From Sipunculus nudus (taxonomy: Eukaryota > Annelida > Sipuncula > Golfingiida > Sipunculidae), in the NCBI GenBank assembly GCA_026874595.1, contig CM049306.1:66098019-66162018 (forward strand): a DNA stretch of 64,000 nt, read 5' to 3'. The notes under the pieces were generated by a model that did not search any database, was not told where the DNA came from, and saw nothing but the letters and a program-made list of their open reading frames with translations. Shown in pieces: positions 1-11,135 of the stretch (its first letter is position 1; every line of letters begins with the position of its first letter). The position numbers and the translations under genes were made by a program.

Positions 1-635
1 GGTAACTTCAGTTACTTTGATATTTAGTTAAGTTGACCAGCGATGTTTTCAAACGCACCAGCAAATCGTGACATGGAGCGATGTCAACGTACGATGTGAC
101 GAAGATAATACCGAAGTAACCGGTATGAAAATGATTTGAATCTTCCGAGTTATTCCAGAAAATGGAATTTTCATCAAAAATTAATATTTCAAAATATTAC
201 TTTTAGAATTAAAATATACAGTGACTTGAAATAGATCAACAAATATTTTTTTCCAAAATATAATGACAAATCAGTAGCAAACAAGAATACGGCACGGAAT
301 ATAAAATCTGTATAAACGGGAAGAGGTTCACCGCCCTTACGTCTTCCCAAACTTCATGCTTGAGTGACCCTGCAAAAAGTGTTATGATGTGTTTAAATAA
401 AATGCCCAAGGAATTTTTAAAGTGGACAGGAATGGCCGAGTCGCAACCTACCCGTGTTCATTTCTAGATGATTGCTCGATTGTGTCTTTTGTCAAATCAT
501 TCCGTAGCGAAAGTTGGTGCGGTTTTAAAGGGGGGTTCTTAGTATTTGAGCCCCTCGCGGTGTCTCGCCTGGAATTTCGGCGAAGTCTGGGTGCGGTTTT
601 AATCGGAAGTGCGGTTTTAAGTGGAGATTTTACGG
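1..635. mobile_element. pogo/Tigger-like DNA element, one end only
   Basis: The right end, read inward, is CCGTAAAATCTCCACTTAAA followed by runs of AAAACCGCA, the style of pogo/Tigger terminal repeats. It stops exactly at a TA (636-637). The interrupted F2 body continues on the far side and is intact at 39280, where a single TA stands at the same point, so the TA is the target site. A second copy lies at 36473-37110 and also ends at TA. No transposase frame is visible, so the copy is non-autonomous or decayed. The left end lies outside the window. Confidence 0.6.
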
Positions 636-637
636 TA

Positions 638-1462
638 CTAAACATTTTAAACAAGAAACAATTACACAAACATAATTGCTGAAATTCTGGCATGGGTGCA
701 CACAACACAAAAATGATTGTAGCTGTCACCACTAGTCTTATATACAACGAAGCTATCTGAGATATATACATATGCCAAATATCAGACTGATATATCAAAC
801 CCCTCCTGAGAAATAAGCAGGGACAACCACTGTGCAAAAATTATTGTAGGTGGCACCACCAGTTTTGTATACGACAAAGCTATTCAATATGTATAAATAT
901 GCTAAATTTCACGTTGATATATCCAATTCCTCCACAGAAATAAGCAAAAGTCACTGTAGATGGCAACACCTGTCTTGTGAATGAGAAAGCCATTAAAGAC
1001 ACATAGACAGGTCAAAACACCTTGAGTCTGATGCACGGGGCTGACTAGGCTTAGGTGAGAAAGGCAGTTGCCCCGAGTAAACTATGACATTGCTGGCTAA
1101 GGCTACTGCACTGAGTGAACTCTTGACCTGCACCTGGCAAGACTGAGTGAACTTTTGACCTGTATCTGGCTGCACTGAGTAAACTCTTGACCTGTTGCAT
1201 AATCCGACACAGTTGGCAGTCTGCCAAAGTTATAAATAGATCCAGGCTATACTTTGGTGCCAAATCTGATGCAGTGGGCAGTCTGCCACAGCTGATTGAA
1301 CTCCTGACCTATACCTGGCTGCACTGAGTGAACTCTTGACCTGTTGCCAAATCTGATACAGCTGGCAGTCTGCCAAAGCTGTAAATAGATCAAGACTGAC
1401 CTTTGGCCTGTTGCCAAATCTGAAATAGTAGCCACACCATTGCATAAGCTCACAGATTGGCT
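638..1462 (+). mobile_element. F2 element, long body, 5' part cut by the pogo-like insertion
   Basis: This matches 39283-40050 block by block: a start near AACAATTACACAAAC, two GGTGGCACCACC-type palindromic motifs, then a stretch reiterating CTGCACTGAGTGAACTCTTG every 35-70 bp. It ends in GCATAAGCTCACAG followed by a diverged version of the F2 3' terminus. Short open frames on the minus strand here follow the reiterations and show no protein family. Confidence 0.6.
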
Positions 1463-1483
1463 CTACATGCAGTCCTCAGGGGC

Positions 1484-1576
1484 ATGATACTTGTGAGGTG
1501 ATCACATGATACTTGTGAGGTGATCACATGCTACCTATTAGGTGTTCACATGGTGCCAATGAGGTGATCAGATGCC
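1484..1576. repeat. 22-bp minisatellite, four units
   Basis: GAGGTG recurs at 1495, 1517, 1539 and 1561, an exact 22-bp spacing, within units resembling GATCACATGATACTTGTGAG. The same unit and spacing occur at 40075-40180 and 40247-40312. Confidence 0.8.
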
Positions 1577-1578
1577 TT

Positions 1579-1840
1579 CACTGCCAAAAATAATTTTCTT
1601 ATCTAAGGAAATATTAGTTATTTTCACTTGAAACAAGTAAAATTTACCTAAAACAAGTAAGTACCTAGAAATTAATCCTTGAATCACAAGAATGAAGCCC
1701 ATCTCTTTGATAAACAAGTAAAAGTACCTACAGTTTAGAAAAATTTACTTGATATAAGTTAATTTACCTTCAGCTGTAGGCTTTACTCCCTGATTTGAGA
1801 AAATTTAACTTTAGAATGAGTGAGGTGCAAGTAAAGCTTA
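1579..1840. mobile_element. MITE-like element built from CTTG/CAAG reiterations, one end
   Basis: It starts CACTGCCAAAAATAATTTTC and continues with loosely repeated AAACAAGTAAAATTTACCT modules. The reverse complement of this end closes the element at 10283-10647. No second terminal repeat is recognised here, so the right boundary is approximate. Confidence 0.5.
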
Positions 1841-3030
1841 CTAATATGAATGTAACCACATATTTAACATATGCAAAATACAATTTTAATCACTGTATAT
1901 TGTAACATTGTCAATTAGGTTTACAGTCCTACATCTAACAAATGTTAAATAAACGGGGTGCATAAAAGGGGCTGTAAAGAATTTCTAAGTGAAAAATATT
2001 GAGTAATTATAAACATTTATGCCCACTCATTGTCATACAGCAGTTGTTCTCATTTTGGCTAACCAAGTCACTGAGGTAAATTTAAAGTTTTCAAACCTTC
2101 AGGGTTATAAGTGTGATAATTTATAAAGCAGAAAGTACTAAAAAAATAGTAATGTTCACAAAATCCTGTATTTAAGCTGACTTTATCTTTAGGTGATGGT
2201 TAAGGGCACCAGTTTTCAAATTTATCTGTGAATTTACTTTATCCTGGTTTTTGTTCATACTGATTTTCAGAACAATTTAACCATCTCTACCACCCTTCTT
2301 GAAAAATCTAATTCATGCTCGGTGTTATTTTCACAGTATGTGGATTTATACAAGATCAAGGTCTCTTTTAATTATATTAAATTATTAAAGTCATGACCCT
2401 ACTTTAAGGAGTCTAGCTAGGCCTTTTCTTTATCACAGAAATCAAAATAAACTCTTAAATGAATTCACAGCTAGCAGTTAATTTGTTTAAAATTAAAATT
2501 TATTTCCAGTTTTATTTAACATTTTATTTGACCTGAATTAATAAACTTAAGATATGTGAAGCATCATATTATAAAATATGGAGAATTGCATGTATGTATT
2601 GTAAAATAGTATATTAGGAGATTTAACTGTAATAAAAATGAAAAAAATGGGACACATGTTATATGTATATACACACAAGAAACTTAAAAAAAAATAAGAA
2701 AGAAATTTTCATGCAATAATTAATTTATACACAAAAATATTATATCTTCATAATCTTACAGTTGTTTCATTAATCACACAAATAATGTACCATAATGGAA
2801 GGTAACTTTGCCTGCTTTTTTTTATTTCCTGCTTATTTTCATCAGATATAGTGCAACCCAGAAATAATTGTGAAACAAATGTCATTTATATCTTATGATT
2901 ATTAATTATAAACAGAATCAATATCTGAAAAATTTACTGTCATTGTTACCGCAGGACATGCAAATTTTGAATTAATTTACACACATACATATAAATATAT
3001 ACATATATGTATATATATTATTAAGTATTG
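1841..3030. other. AT-rich DNA, nothing recognised
   Basis: There is no open frame of note, no recognisable repeat end and no RNA gene. A short alternating (TA/CA) tract lies at about 2980-3020. Confidence 0.5.
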
Positions 3031-3360
3031 TGTATTTTACGACATGACTGCACTTACGGCATGTCCGCTTTACGGTACCAGTGACAGTTTATGGCGCCTA
3101 AAACTTTGTCAGAACGTGTATTGTCAGTTGAAATGAGGTGCTCGCATATGAACTCAACCAATTTGGATGACTTGTATCAGCTTACCTATGAGCGTAAGAA
3201 ACCACAAATATCTTATTCTAAACTGCCATCGTGCATTTTGTGCTTTTTTTATTCGACTTGTGACATTGACCCCTAAAATACCCCCATTATCGCTCACGCG
3301 CGACAGCAGTTTTGTGCTATAGTCCGTTTCACCACATGCTGTCCACCTGTTTTTTGTTGA
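3031..3360. other. CpG-containing single-copy segment
   Basis: It is richer in G+C and CpG than its surroundings (for example GCTCACGCGCGACAG near 3292-3306) and not repeated elsewhere in the window. A 61-codon open frame at 3091-3276 shows no known domain, and I do not call it a gene. It could be a regulatory segment, an untranslated exon or an old element. Confidence 0.3.
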
Positions 3361-4540
3361 TAATTTTCTTAAATGTTTATAATTTTAATTAATTTTCAAT
3401 AAACTAACATATGGAAGTGACAACCTAATATGGCAATTAAGAATTTTACAATAAATCTGCCGTATATGTTTTACAACATTTAAGTCTCTTCACCATGATC
3501 TGGCAGATATGAAGTGTCCCTCCATAAGTAGCCATCTTTGTTTTAGCTGGTTATATTTTTTAGAGTATTTACATGAGATCATCCAATCAACAGCTGTCAG
3601 TTGAGGCTGTGTTTGCATGTGACCAATGACCTTGACCGCCATAAATGGGTCTGATATGTTGTAAAATGTAGACTGATTTCTCATATTTTAAAATAATTCT
3701 GTTTCTTAAATAAGGTGTAAGGTAGGTATTTATTTACCTTGTTGAAAATTAGGTTCTTTAATCCTCTGCTCTACACTATAATTGTTTCCCTTGAAATGTA
3801 ACTAATAAAAATTTTCATAGCAAAAAACACGTGGACATGAGGGGATGAAATGGACTATAGTGTTAAGTAAACCTTCATACTATGTGACTTATCACAGAGC
3901 ATTGTTAGAAAATAAATAATAACAGTAGCTGTAACATATATTAATAATTTAATGAACTTTTGACGCCGTGAATGACCTTTAGAAGAAAACTTGTTTGACT
4001 TGAAGTTGACATTTTTAGTAAGGCTAAAACGTGGATGTCAGAAGTCTGATCATGGATATACTACATATCACTTATAAGCAAACAGAGAAATCAAACATAA
4101 ATATGTAATTTCAGTTTTAATTATTTATGAGTGTAGAAACATGTTTAAATTTGTAATAAATGTATTGTTATTAAAAGTTTATGCAAGTTACTCACTGTTT
4201 CATATTTACAGTTAGATTAACAATATGACAATTGACATCCATTTTCTGTGGAATCATATGATTACTGTGAGATACTCTGCAGAAAATTATTTTAAAACCA
4301 TAGATCTTTATTAGCAAGTTTTATTTTCCTTACATCTCTCAGACATCTATGAGTTGAATCATAATTTAGATATTTAAAAAAAGTTTAATTTTAAAATAGT
4401 TTAGCTTAATAATAATACTTATATACAACATACAGCACATACAACATTTAAAACTTAACATACAAGTGGAAACACTTCTTTTTTTCAATATATCAATATT
4501 TTAGTTCCAATTATAAATAAATTTAATTTTAAACACATAT
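3361..4540. other. AT-rich DNA, nothing recognised
   Basis: I see no repeat termini, coding signal or RNA gene. A 64-codon minus-strand frame near 3490-3684 has no recognisable motif. Confidence 0.5.
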
Positions 4541-5388
4541 TTGCATAGTTTCAGGACTGCCTAATATAAAAACCACTGATCTGTTTCTGCTCATATTTAT
4601 TTTGCATGTCCTTCTATACTTTCCTTTGTACATACCAAAAATTAGGCCAGTATTGCTTAATTTGTTGAAGTTATGTTCCGAACATTGTACACTTTGTAAA
4701 AAATCAGGATATATATTTACTTAGTTAACATATGAATTGCTGAAGCTACAGACTTTCTTTCAGGGTAATTTGCATTTAATCAAGATTTAATTATAAACCA
4801 AATATTTGGTCTGAAATTTTCAAATTTTATAAGTTATAAGCATTAATATAAAACCAGTACTTTAAATTTTGGCCATGGAACTTTTTTTCCTGTAAGCTCT
4901 GTTGATTTTATTTTAATATCATGCACACTTAAGGATTTTAACTTCTAAATTTTGAAATTTTAAAGGAATTGACTTAAAACTGTATCTCTTATTAAAGTTT
5001 TAATGAGACCAAGTCACACCTAGGCTATACTGAAGCCTCTCTATATGTCCCTATGTTGACCTTTCAGGCTTATTATGCATGCTTGAAGGGTGGCAAACTT
5101 TACAGTCCTCCAGCTCTTGAGTGGCCACACCTGGATCTAACTGTGTCACACACCACTCCTCTAGTAGTTGTTTTGGCCAAAAACAAAATAAACAATAATT
5201 AAAACAAAAAATTTGTTATATAATAACAAATTTAAGAAAAATTAATGGTAAAGGAATTTTTTGTCAGTGAATAACAGCAACCTTTTTAATTTCTGATGTT
5301 TTATGGATCTTTTATGGATGGCCAAAAATGTATTCCAAATGACACCATGCAGTCACCATTGGGTATTTTTCATTTAAATCATAAAAAT
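4541..5388 (-). mobile_element. Old F1-B core fragment
   Basis: Landmarks of the F1 core occur in reverse order: GACTGCCTAATATAAAAACC, TAATCAAGATTTAATT-like, a TTTTGGCCATGG motif, then the reverse of the F1-B body including AACAATAATT and CACCATGCAGTCACC. It is more diverged than the copies at 19097, 22149, 29071 and 56309. It stops at 5388, where an F1 head in plus orientation begins. Confidence 0.6.
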
Positions 5389-7828
5389 AACAAGTGACCC
5401 ATGGGTCATGACGCTCAGCTGCCAAGCATGACCTGTGACATCATGCACTGAGATTCACAACTTCCAGTCAAATTAAAAAGAACCAATTAGCCAATTTGTT
5501 GAAAATTTTCTATGACAACAGAAATATATATCACCTATGTCTGGTTAAAACACTGTGAATTGATGGTCTGAGGAAAATGCATGATTATAAGCTATCAGGA
5601 ACTATTCAACAGCTTGCTTGAAACCTGTCAGTCTCAAAAGGAACACCACAAAGGGCAAATATAAGATCAAAATATATAGCAAAAATCAAGGAAATACATG
5701 CAAGAATTATTGAGAAACAGGTGCTTCTGTATGAATTTTTATTCAATACAATCCAACTGTACTGCACTTTTATAAATGATGGTAATATTTATTCAGAAAT
5801 ATTTGACCCAATCCTTTACAAGATTACATAAATATACATCCAACTGCATTCACTTTAACTGTTCTTGAGATAATATGATCAAAAGGAATTTAAAGATGTT
5901 TGCCTGGTGGCCATATTGGACTTCTGACAAGTCTGAAATCAGACAAAAACATTCTCTAAATCGGACCAAACATTAAAGAAAAATTACTGAAACTGCCCTG
6001 AAGAAAGAATTTCTAAGGTGGCTAACTGGCAGACATAATGGATTTCTGACAAGTATGACATTTGATATCCCACATTCTCCAATAAGAGACCAAACTTGGC
6101 GCAAATTATCCAGTAAAAATTGCCCAAAATAATTCAAAAGGCATGTCCAGGCCCTCATATCAGATTTATAGATAAGCAATTGTAAAAAGTGTAAGTCCAA
6201 TATTTTTTATTATCACTCTGCTTTTCAATGGGGTCAGCAGGGTAGGTAAACTGCCAAACCTGAAAGAAAAGAAATGCAGAAAGCATGACTAAGAGCCTTG
6301 AAATAAAACAAAAAGCCATCCTAAATCAAGGTACACATCCACATATTATGAGAAAAAACACTTGCTTTTATATGTGGTGATATATATTAAAATATTCAGA
6401 TATCTAGGAAACTAAGTTTATTGCTAGGATTCCATAAAATAAACTGCAAAATGTTCCCATCATCTTATATATCAGTAGCTTAACCTTAATACTATACTCT
6501 CATAGTCTTATTGCCTGTCTGAAGCATTCTGACAACAGTGTTTTTGTTATGAAGTAACAGGTACTTATCACTGAGCCTTATCACTTAATAGGCTGATACA
6601 AAAGGGAGTCATATGTCACCAGTGTCACTCACAATTACAGCCACACAGGGACATGTACCAGCTGGAGTGGGATGGTTATATATACAAGAAAAATAGAGAT
6701 GGTCTATAAAATAAGTAATTGTGAACATCCCTGACCTATGACCTTGGCCTTTTGCCCATATATCAACTGGATTCTTTCTAAATGATGGGTAACTACTGAC
6801 CACTTAAATCTGGTGTAATTACTTGGCAACCAATGGGTGAATAACTTTGACCTGCAACCTTTAACCTGCTGACCAGCTGACCCCAAAATCAATAAGTTAT
6901 TTATTCAAGCAAAAAGACCCATAAATATGAAGTTTGAGTGAAACTGAGTGATGCATAGATGTGGCATATGTGAAAGACTGAAGGTTTGGGTTGAACAGTT
7001 ACACTTGAAATATGCTCACAAGCATTTAGAACAATTAAATATTGTGACCTTGACCTTTGACTTTTTGACCTCAACATCAATAGGCTTCTTCCCTTATTGG
7101 TAGGTAAGCCATATATGACAGATGGAAGGTACAGATTGAAAAGTTTGCCTGAAAATGACTCCACGCAAGAAGTGGGTGCTGTGAACTTGACCTTTGACCT
7201 CAAAATCAACAGGTCTTTTCCCCTGTTGGCAGAGAAGCGATACCAGTGCTGGAAGGTTTGGAATGAAAAGTCTAGCTTGAAATGTGTCCACTACCTTTTC
7301 AAAGAAGTGGATCCTGTGACCCTGACCTTTGACCTTGTGACCTCAAAATCTATAGGATTCTTCTCCAACTTAGTAGGTGAGCTATATGTGAAAGATCAAA
7401 GAATTGGGATGAAAGGGTTGGCTTAAAATGCATCCACAAGCTTTTCAAAGAAGAGGCTCCTGTGACCTTGACCCTTTGACCTTTTGACCTAAAAAAAATT
7501 ATGGTTCTTCCCCTGTTGGTTGGTGAGCTGTATGTGAAAGATGGAAGGTTTGGGATGAAAATTTTTTCTCAAAGAGTTATTTCTGGGGGGTGCAAACACA
7601 CCCCATTACTTTGAGAATATAGGTCGCAGTGACCTAATTTCAGGTTTGCAAGGAGATCTTTTTATAACCTCTAAGACTGCATAGGGTTCATGGCCCTAGC
7701 CCCTACGGTTACGATTTGTGCCCTGCTAACGGACGGACGGCCGGCCGGCCGGACGGACAGACGGAAGGACGCTGGACAAAGACCCATCGCTATAGCCCAG
7801 CATGACTGAAAGTCAGCTGAGCTAAAAA
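5389..7828 (+). mobile_element. F1-E element, head to 3' terminus
   Basis: The head at 5389-5421 reads AACAAGTGACCCATGGGTCA, then GCTCAGCTG. The 3' end at 7731-7828 holds an ACGG/CCGG microsatellite and closes with GTCAGCTGAGCTAAAAAA. Between them lie about 1.3 kb of unrecognised AT-rich body and a tandem core (6725-7570). Pairing this head with this end is inferred from orientation and from a length (2.4 kb) close to other F1 copies. No coding capacity is seen. Confidence 0.55.
6725..7570 (+). repeat. Tandem core rich in TGACCTTGACCTTTGACCT
   Basis: Units start near 7045, 7182, 7317 and 7463, a spacing of 135-146 bp, with decayed units upstream near 6730 and 6850. Each begins with variants of TGACCTTGACCTTTGACCT followed by conserved text such as CCTCAAAATC and CCCCTGTTGG. 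On the minus strand the motif reads as AGGTCA half-sites in direct-repeat spacing. Short frames across the array are products of the repeat. Confidence 0.75.
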
Positions 7829-7911
7829 ATAATTGAGTACAGTTGTTGTATACTTTTGGTTTAAGGGATTATTTTTAGCAAATTAATGATAGACAAGGAT
7901 GCAGTTGGTTA

Positions 7912-9525
7912 TATTAAGTCATCTGAGCTATAGCCATGGTCCATTGTCCATCGTCTGTCTGTCCATCCGTCTATCCGTTAGACTGGCATGTTTTGAAACC
8001 AATAGGCCTTCAAACCCAAAATCCGGCATACTGTTAAGCCAGCTGTACATGAGGCAACATGTCGCGCGACAAGTCGCAGAACACGCTTGTTCTGCGACAA
8101 GTCGCACAGGGGTAAATCGCACGTTTTCATGGGTTGCGTGACATGTCACAGAAAAAGGAACATGTTTTTTTTACCTGCAACTTGTCGTGTGACATCTGGC
8201 CAAGTGTTGGGAAAAGCCAACAAATAACAGTTTTATATACATAACGATTGATCATGTTATCCATTGATAATGTGACCGTCCATGGTTTCACTGTGTCTGA
8301 TTAGGGTGCTATATATATGTGTGTGTGTTTGACGGTAAACAGGAAACTCAGAAGAAATTGTGTAGCTATCCCAGAATGCCTATGCCTATTTTTCTTATAT
8401 ATCTATATTAATAAAGAGAAACAAGATGAAATATGTCCTAGGCAGAATACATTTTTTTTGTCACTCGCACTTATATTGATAAATTGTGTTATTTTGTTGA
8501 AACCTGGAAGTTATGTTTGGTGCATGTAGCTTTAATAATAGTTTTGCAGGACATGTTGCAGAACATGTCGCTGTGTGTATGGACTGTTCTTGTTGTGCAA
8601 CATGTCGCAGAACTCTGTATTCTACAACATGTCGCCTCGTGTATGGCTGGCTTTAGATGTTCCCAAGATCTCCTACTTAACGAAAATTTGGTCATTGTCA
8701 CTCTGTCCCTTTAAGAAATTAAAGAAAAAAAATAAATTTTCCATTAAAAATCTCTTTTCAAACTTCAGGACTGCATAAATTCAAAACCAATCATCTGTAT
8801 TTTTCGTCATATGAACCACAAATATTCCCTCATATAGTTCCTATGTTCATTTCAGAAATAAGGTGTCAGTATTACTTAATTTATAAAAGTTATTGGCCCA
8901 AACATAATGTACTTTGAAAAAAAATCAGTAAAGATATTTACCACTTAACATAATAACTGTCGAAGCTAGAGACTTTTCTTCAGGTATATAACTGTATTTA
9001 ATCAAGATTAAATTGTACACCCGAAATTGGATCTGAAATTTGTAAACAAGTTATAAGCATTTATATAAAATCAGTACCTTAAATTTTGCTGATCTTTGAC
9101 CATGTCACTTTTTTTTCCTGTAGGTATATTCATTTTTAATTTTATAGCAGGTACACATAATTAATAAAACTGTTAAATACTGAAATTTGAAAATAAATGC
9201 AAAAAAATTAGGCTAGTCATTAAATTTTTTCAGGGGCTCTATTGTATTCATTTGCCATTTCATGCAAGCTCCAGGCTGCCAACTTCCGGTCACAACAGCC
9301 CTGCCAGGGTAACCTTATAAGTGATGCCACAACATTCCAGAATCCCTGCTGTGACAGGTGTACAGTTATTCTTATGTCAACTCCCCTCCCCCCTTCAATC
9401 ATATCAACCATCCATGACCTTATTATTACCTGTTCCTCTCAGACTTTATCTCCATTTGATATTATTTTAGATTTTACCTTCAAGGTCAGCTTCAGCTGAG
9501 CACAGTAACCCATAGGTCCCTTGTT
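7912..9525 (-). mobile_element. F1-A-like element on the minus strand
   Basis: The 3' terminus lies at 7912-7975 (AAGTCATCTGAGCTATAG, then CCGTC-type microsatellite) and the reversed head at 9492-9525 (TCAGCTGAGC ... GGTCCCTTGTT). Next to the head the body is the reverse of the F1-A body found at 15105. One F1 core unit (8655-9200) is present. It is interrupted by the MITE at 8037-8652. Confidence 0.65.
8037..8652. mobile_element. PIF/Harbinger-like MITE with TTA target duplication
   Basis: The element is flanked by TTA at 8034-8036 and 8653-8655. The same F1 core at 22314 reads uninterrupted with one TTA (AATGTTAGATGTCC). Its ends are imperfect inverted repeats: AGCCAGCTGTACATGAGGC on the left and, reverse-complemented, AGCCAGCCATACACGAGGC on the right. 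It carries many CATGTCGC/AAGTCGC motifs, a 12-bp palindrome TGTCGCGCGACA (8060-8071), and a 10-bp-stem hairpin GTCGCAGAAC/GTTCTGCGAC (8073-8098). TTA duplications are typical of PIF/Harbinger. No transposase is encoded. Confidence 0.8.
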
Positions 9526-9589
9526 GACTGTTGTATTTAATAGGGTAGCATGTATATCACAAGTACAAAGAAGTATAAGCATCAATGAA

Positions 9590-9960
9590 ACAAATATTAC
9601 TCCTGAAATACTGGCATGGATTGCAGTAAAATAATTTTAGGTGTTTGATATGAATTCAAACCCATCTTGAGCTGCACAGATGTATGAAACCCAAAACAAT
9701 TGTAGTTTGTACCACAAGTCTTGTAAATGATTTAGCTATCTGAAATGTATAAATAGGCCCATTTTCTATCTGATATGGCAAACCCCTCTTGAAAAATAAT
9801 CAGGGATATACATGGTGCAAAAATTATTGTAGGTAGCCCCATTGGTCTTGAATAGGATGAAGCTATCCTAAATGTAGAATTAAATAAATTTTCAGAATTA
9901 TATAGCAAATTCTGCCTGAGAAATCAGCGAGATATACACTATGCAAAAATTAATATTTAT
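9590..9960 (+). mobile_element. Degenerate F2 long-body fragment
   Basis: It follows the order of the F2 copies at 680 and 39320 (CTGAAATACTGGCATGG, AAAAATTATTGTAGGTAGC, repeated AAATAATCAGGGATATAC-type stretches) with many substitutions. No head or 3' terminus is present. Confidence 0.5.
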
Positions 9961-10282
9961 TTATGTTCATATCGCTAGTCATTTCCTTTAATACAACATT
10001 TAGCTCACTTGAGAATTGAAGTTTTGCATATTGTATTTGTCACAGATACTTATTTCATGATGAGTAATACAATAAATTTTATAGATTACTTGAAACTTTT
10101 TTTAAGCATGACAGATTGACAGTAATCTTATGTATAATTACTTTAAAGTATTACTCATTGTAGGATCCAAATATGGGATAACTGATATCATTTGCATTGA
10201 TCAATTATATAATATGCTTTGATTTTTAGTCCACTGCATGCATTTGCATTGCTACAATGCATGCATATTGCATTAAGGGTGG

Positions 10283-10647
10283 TTTTAGGATTCCTTTCTT
10301 GCTTAAGGATATTTTCCTTGAGTAAGTAAATATTCCTTAAACATTTGGAAAAATATATGAATTTTCTTACCCCACTCCCAAATGACTTAAAACAAGAAAA
10401 TATTTTTAAGAAACTATTCCTTATTTTAAGTCCAATTTTCTTATTTAAGTTAAATTTCCTTGTTTGTTTCTTATTTAAGATAAATTTCCTTGTTTGTTTC
10501 CTAGGTCCTAGCAAGAAAATATTTCTAGTTTTTCAAGTAAAATTTTCTAGATTATATTTAAGGAAATATTTCTTGCCTCACTCCCAAGGATATTTTACTT
10601 ATATAAAGTTTTTTTTTCTTATTATAAGAAAGTGATTTTTGGCAGTG
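10283..10647. mobile_element. MITE-like element of CTTG/CAAG reiterations, opposite end
   Basis: It consists of repeated TTTCCTTGTTTGTTTCTTA-like and AAGAAAATATTT modules spaced about 30 bp apart and ends in GTGATTTTTGGCAGTG. That end is the reverse complement of the start of the element at 1579. The alternating orientation of CTTG and CAAG modules would let a single strand fold on itself. Confidence 0.5.
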
Positions 10648-11135
10648 TTGTGCTTGGCTGCACTGATTTAACTCTTGACCTATATCTGGCTGCACTGAAT
10701 AAACTCTTGATCTGTTGCCAAATGTGAAACAGTTGGCAGTTTCTCAACCTATTCAAGATACAGACACAATCTTGGCCTGTTGGTAAATCTGTTTACACAT
10801 ACTGAAAGACTTTGGCTGATATGCTTTTTTTTCAAGCTGACATATTCATAAACACCTTTATCAAAATATCGAGAATAATAAAAGATGCAGTCCTTTCATT
10901 GTTAAAGGTCCAATAAATCTGCCAAAAAATCATTCAAGTAAACTTGAATAAAGGGTACCTAAGAATAATTTTTGTGCAGTGTTACAGAAGTTATAATTGA
11001 AACAACAATTTTGTGGATGAACACTTATTGCAGTCCTCAGTTTGAAATAGACATAATAATGGCCATAAGACCAACTTAAGCTTTTCACGACTCAACCAAA
11101 AATCAACAAACTCAATCTATTCTGATATGATTGAA
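10648..11135 (+). mobile_element. F2 tail, left part, interrupted by F5
   Basis: This matches 40187-40735 (TGTGCTTGGCTGCACTGA, ACACATACTGAAAGACTTTG, TAATGGCCATAAGACCAAC). The match breaks at 11135 and resumes at about 12168 with CCATGTCCTGGGATAATTC. The copy at 40735 is continuous, which makes it the empty-site reference for F5. Confidence 0.7.

Noticed and set aside
448-837. 129-codon minus-strand frame
   Set aside because: It crosses the boundary between the pogo-like element and F2 and is not kept in the paralogous copies.
3091-3276. 61-codon frame in the CpG segment
   Set aside because: No domain, no splice context and no codon-level evidence; kept only as an unassigned segment.
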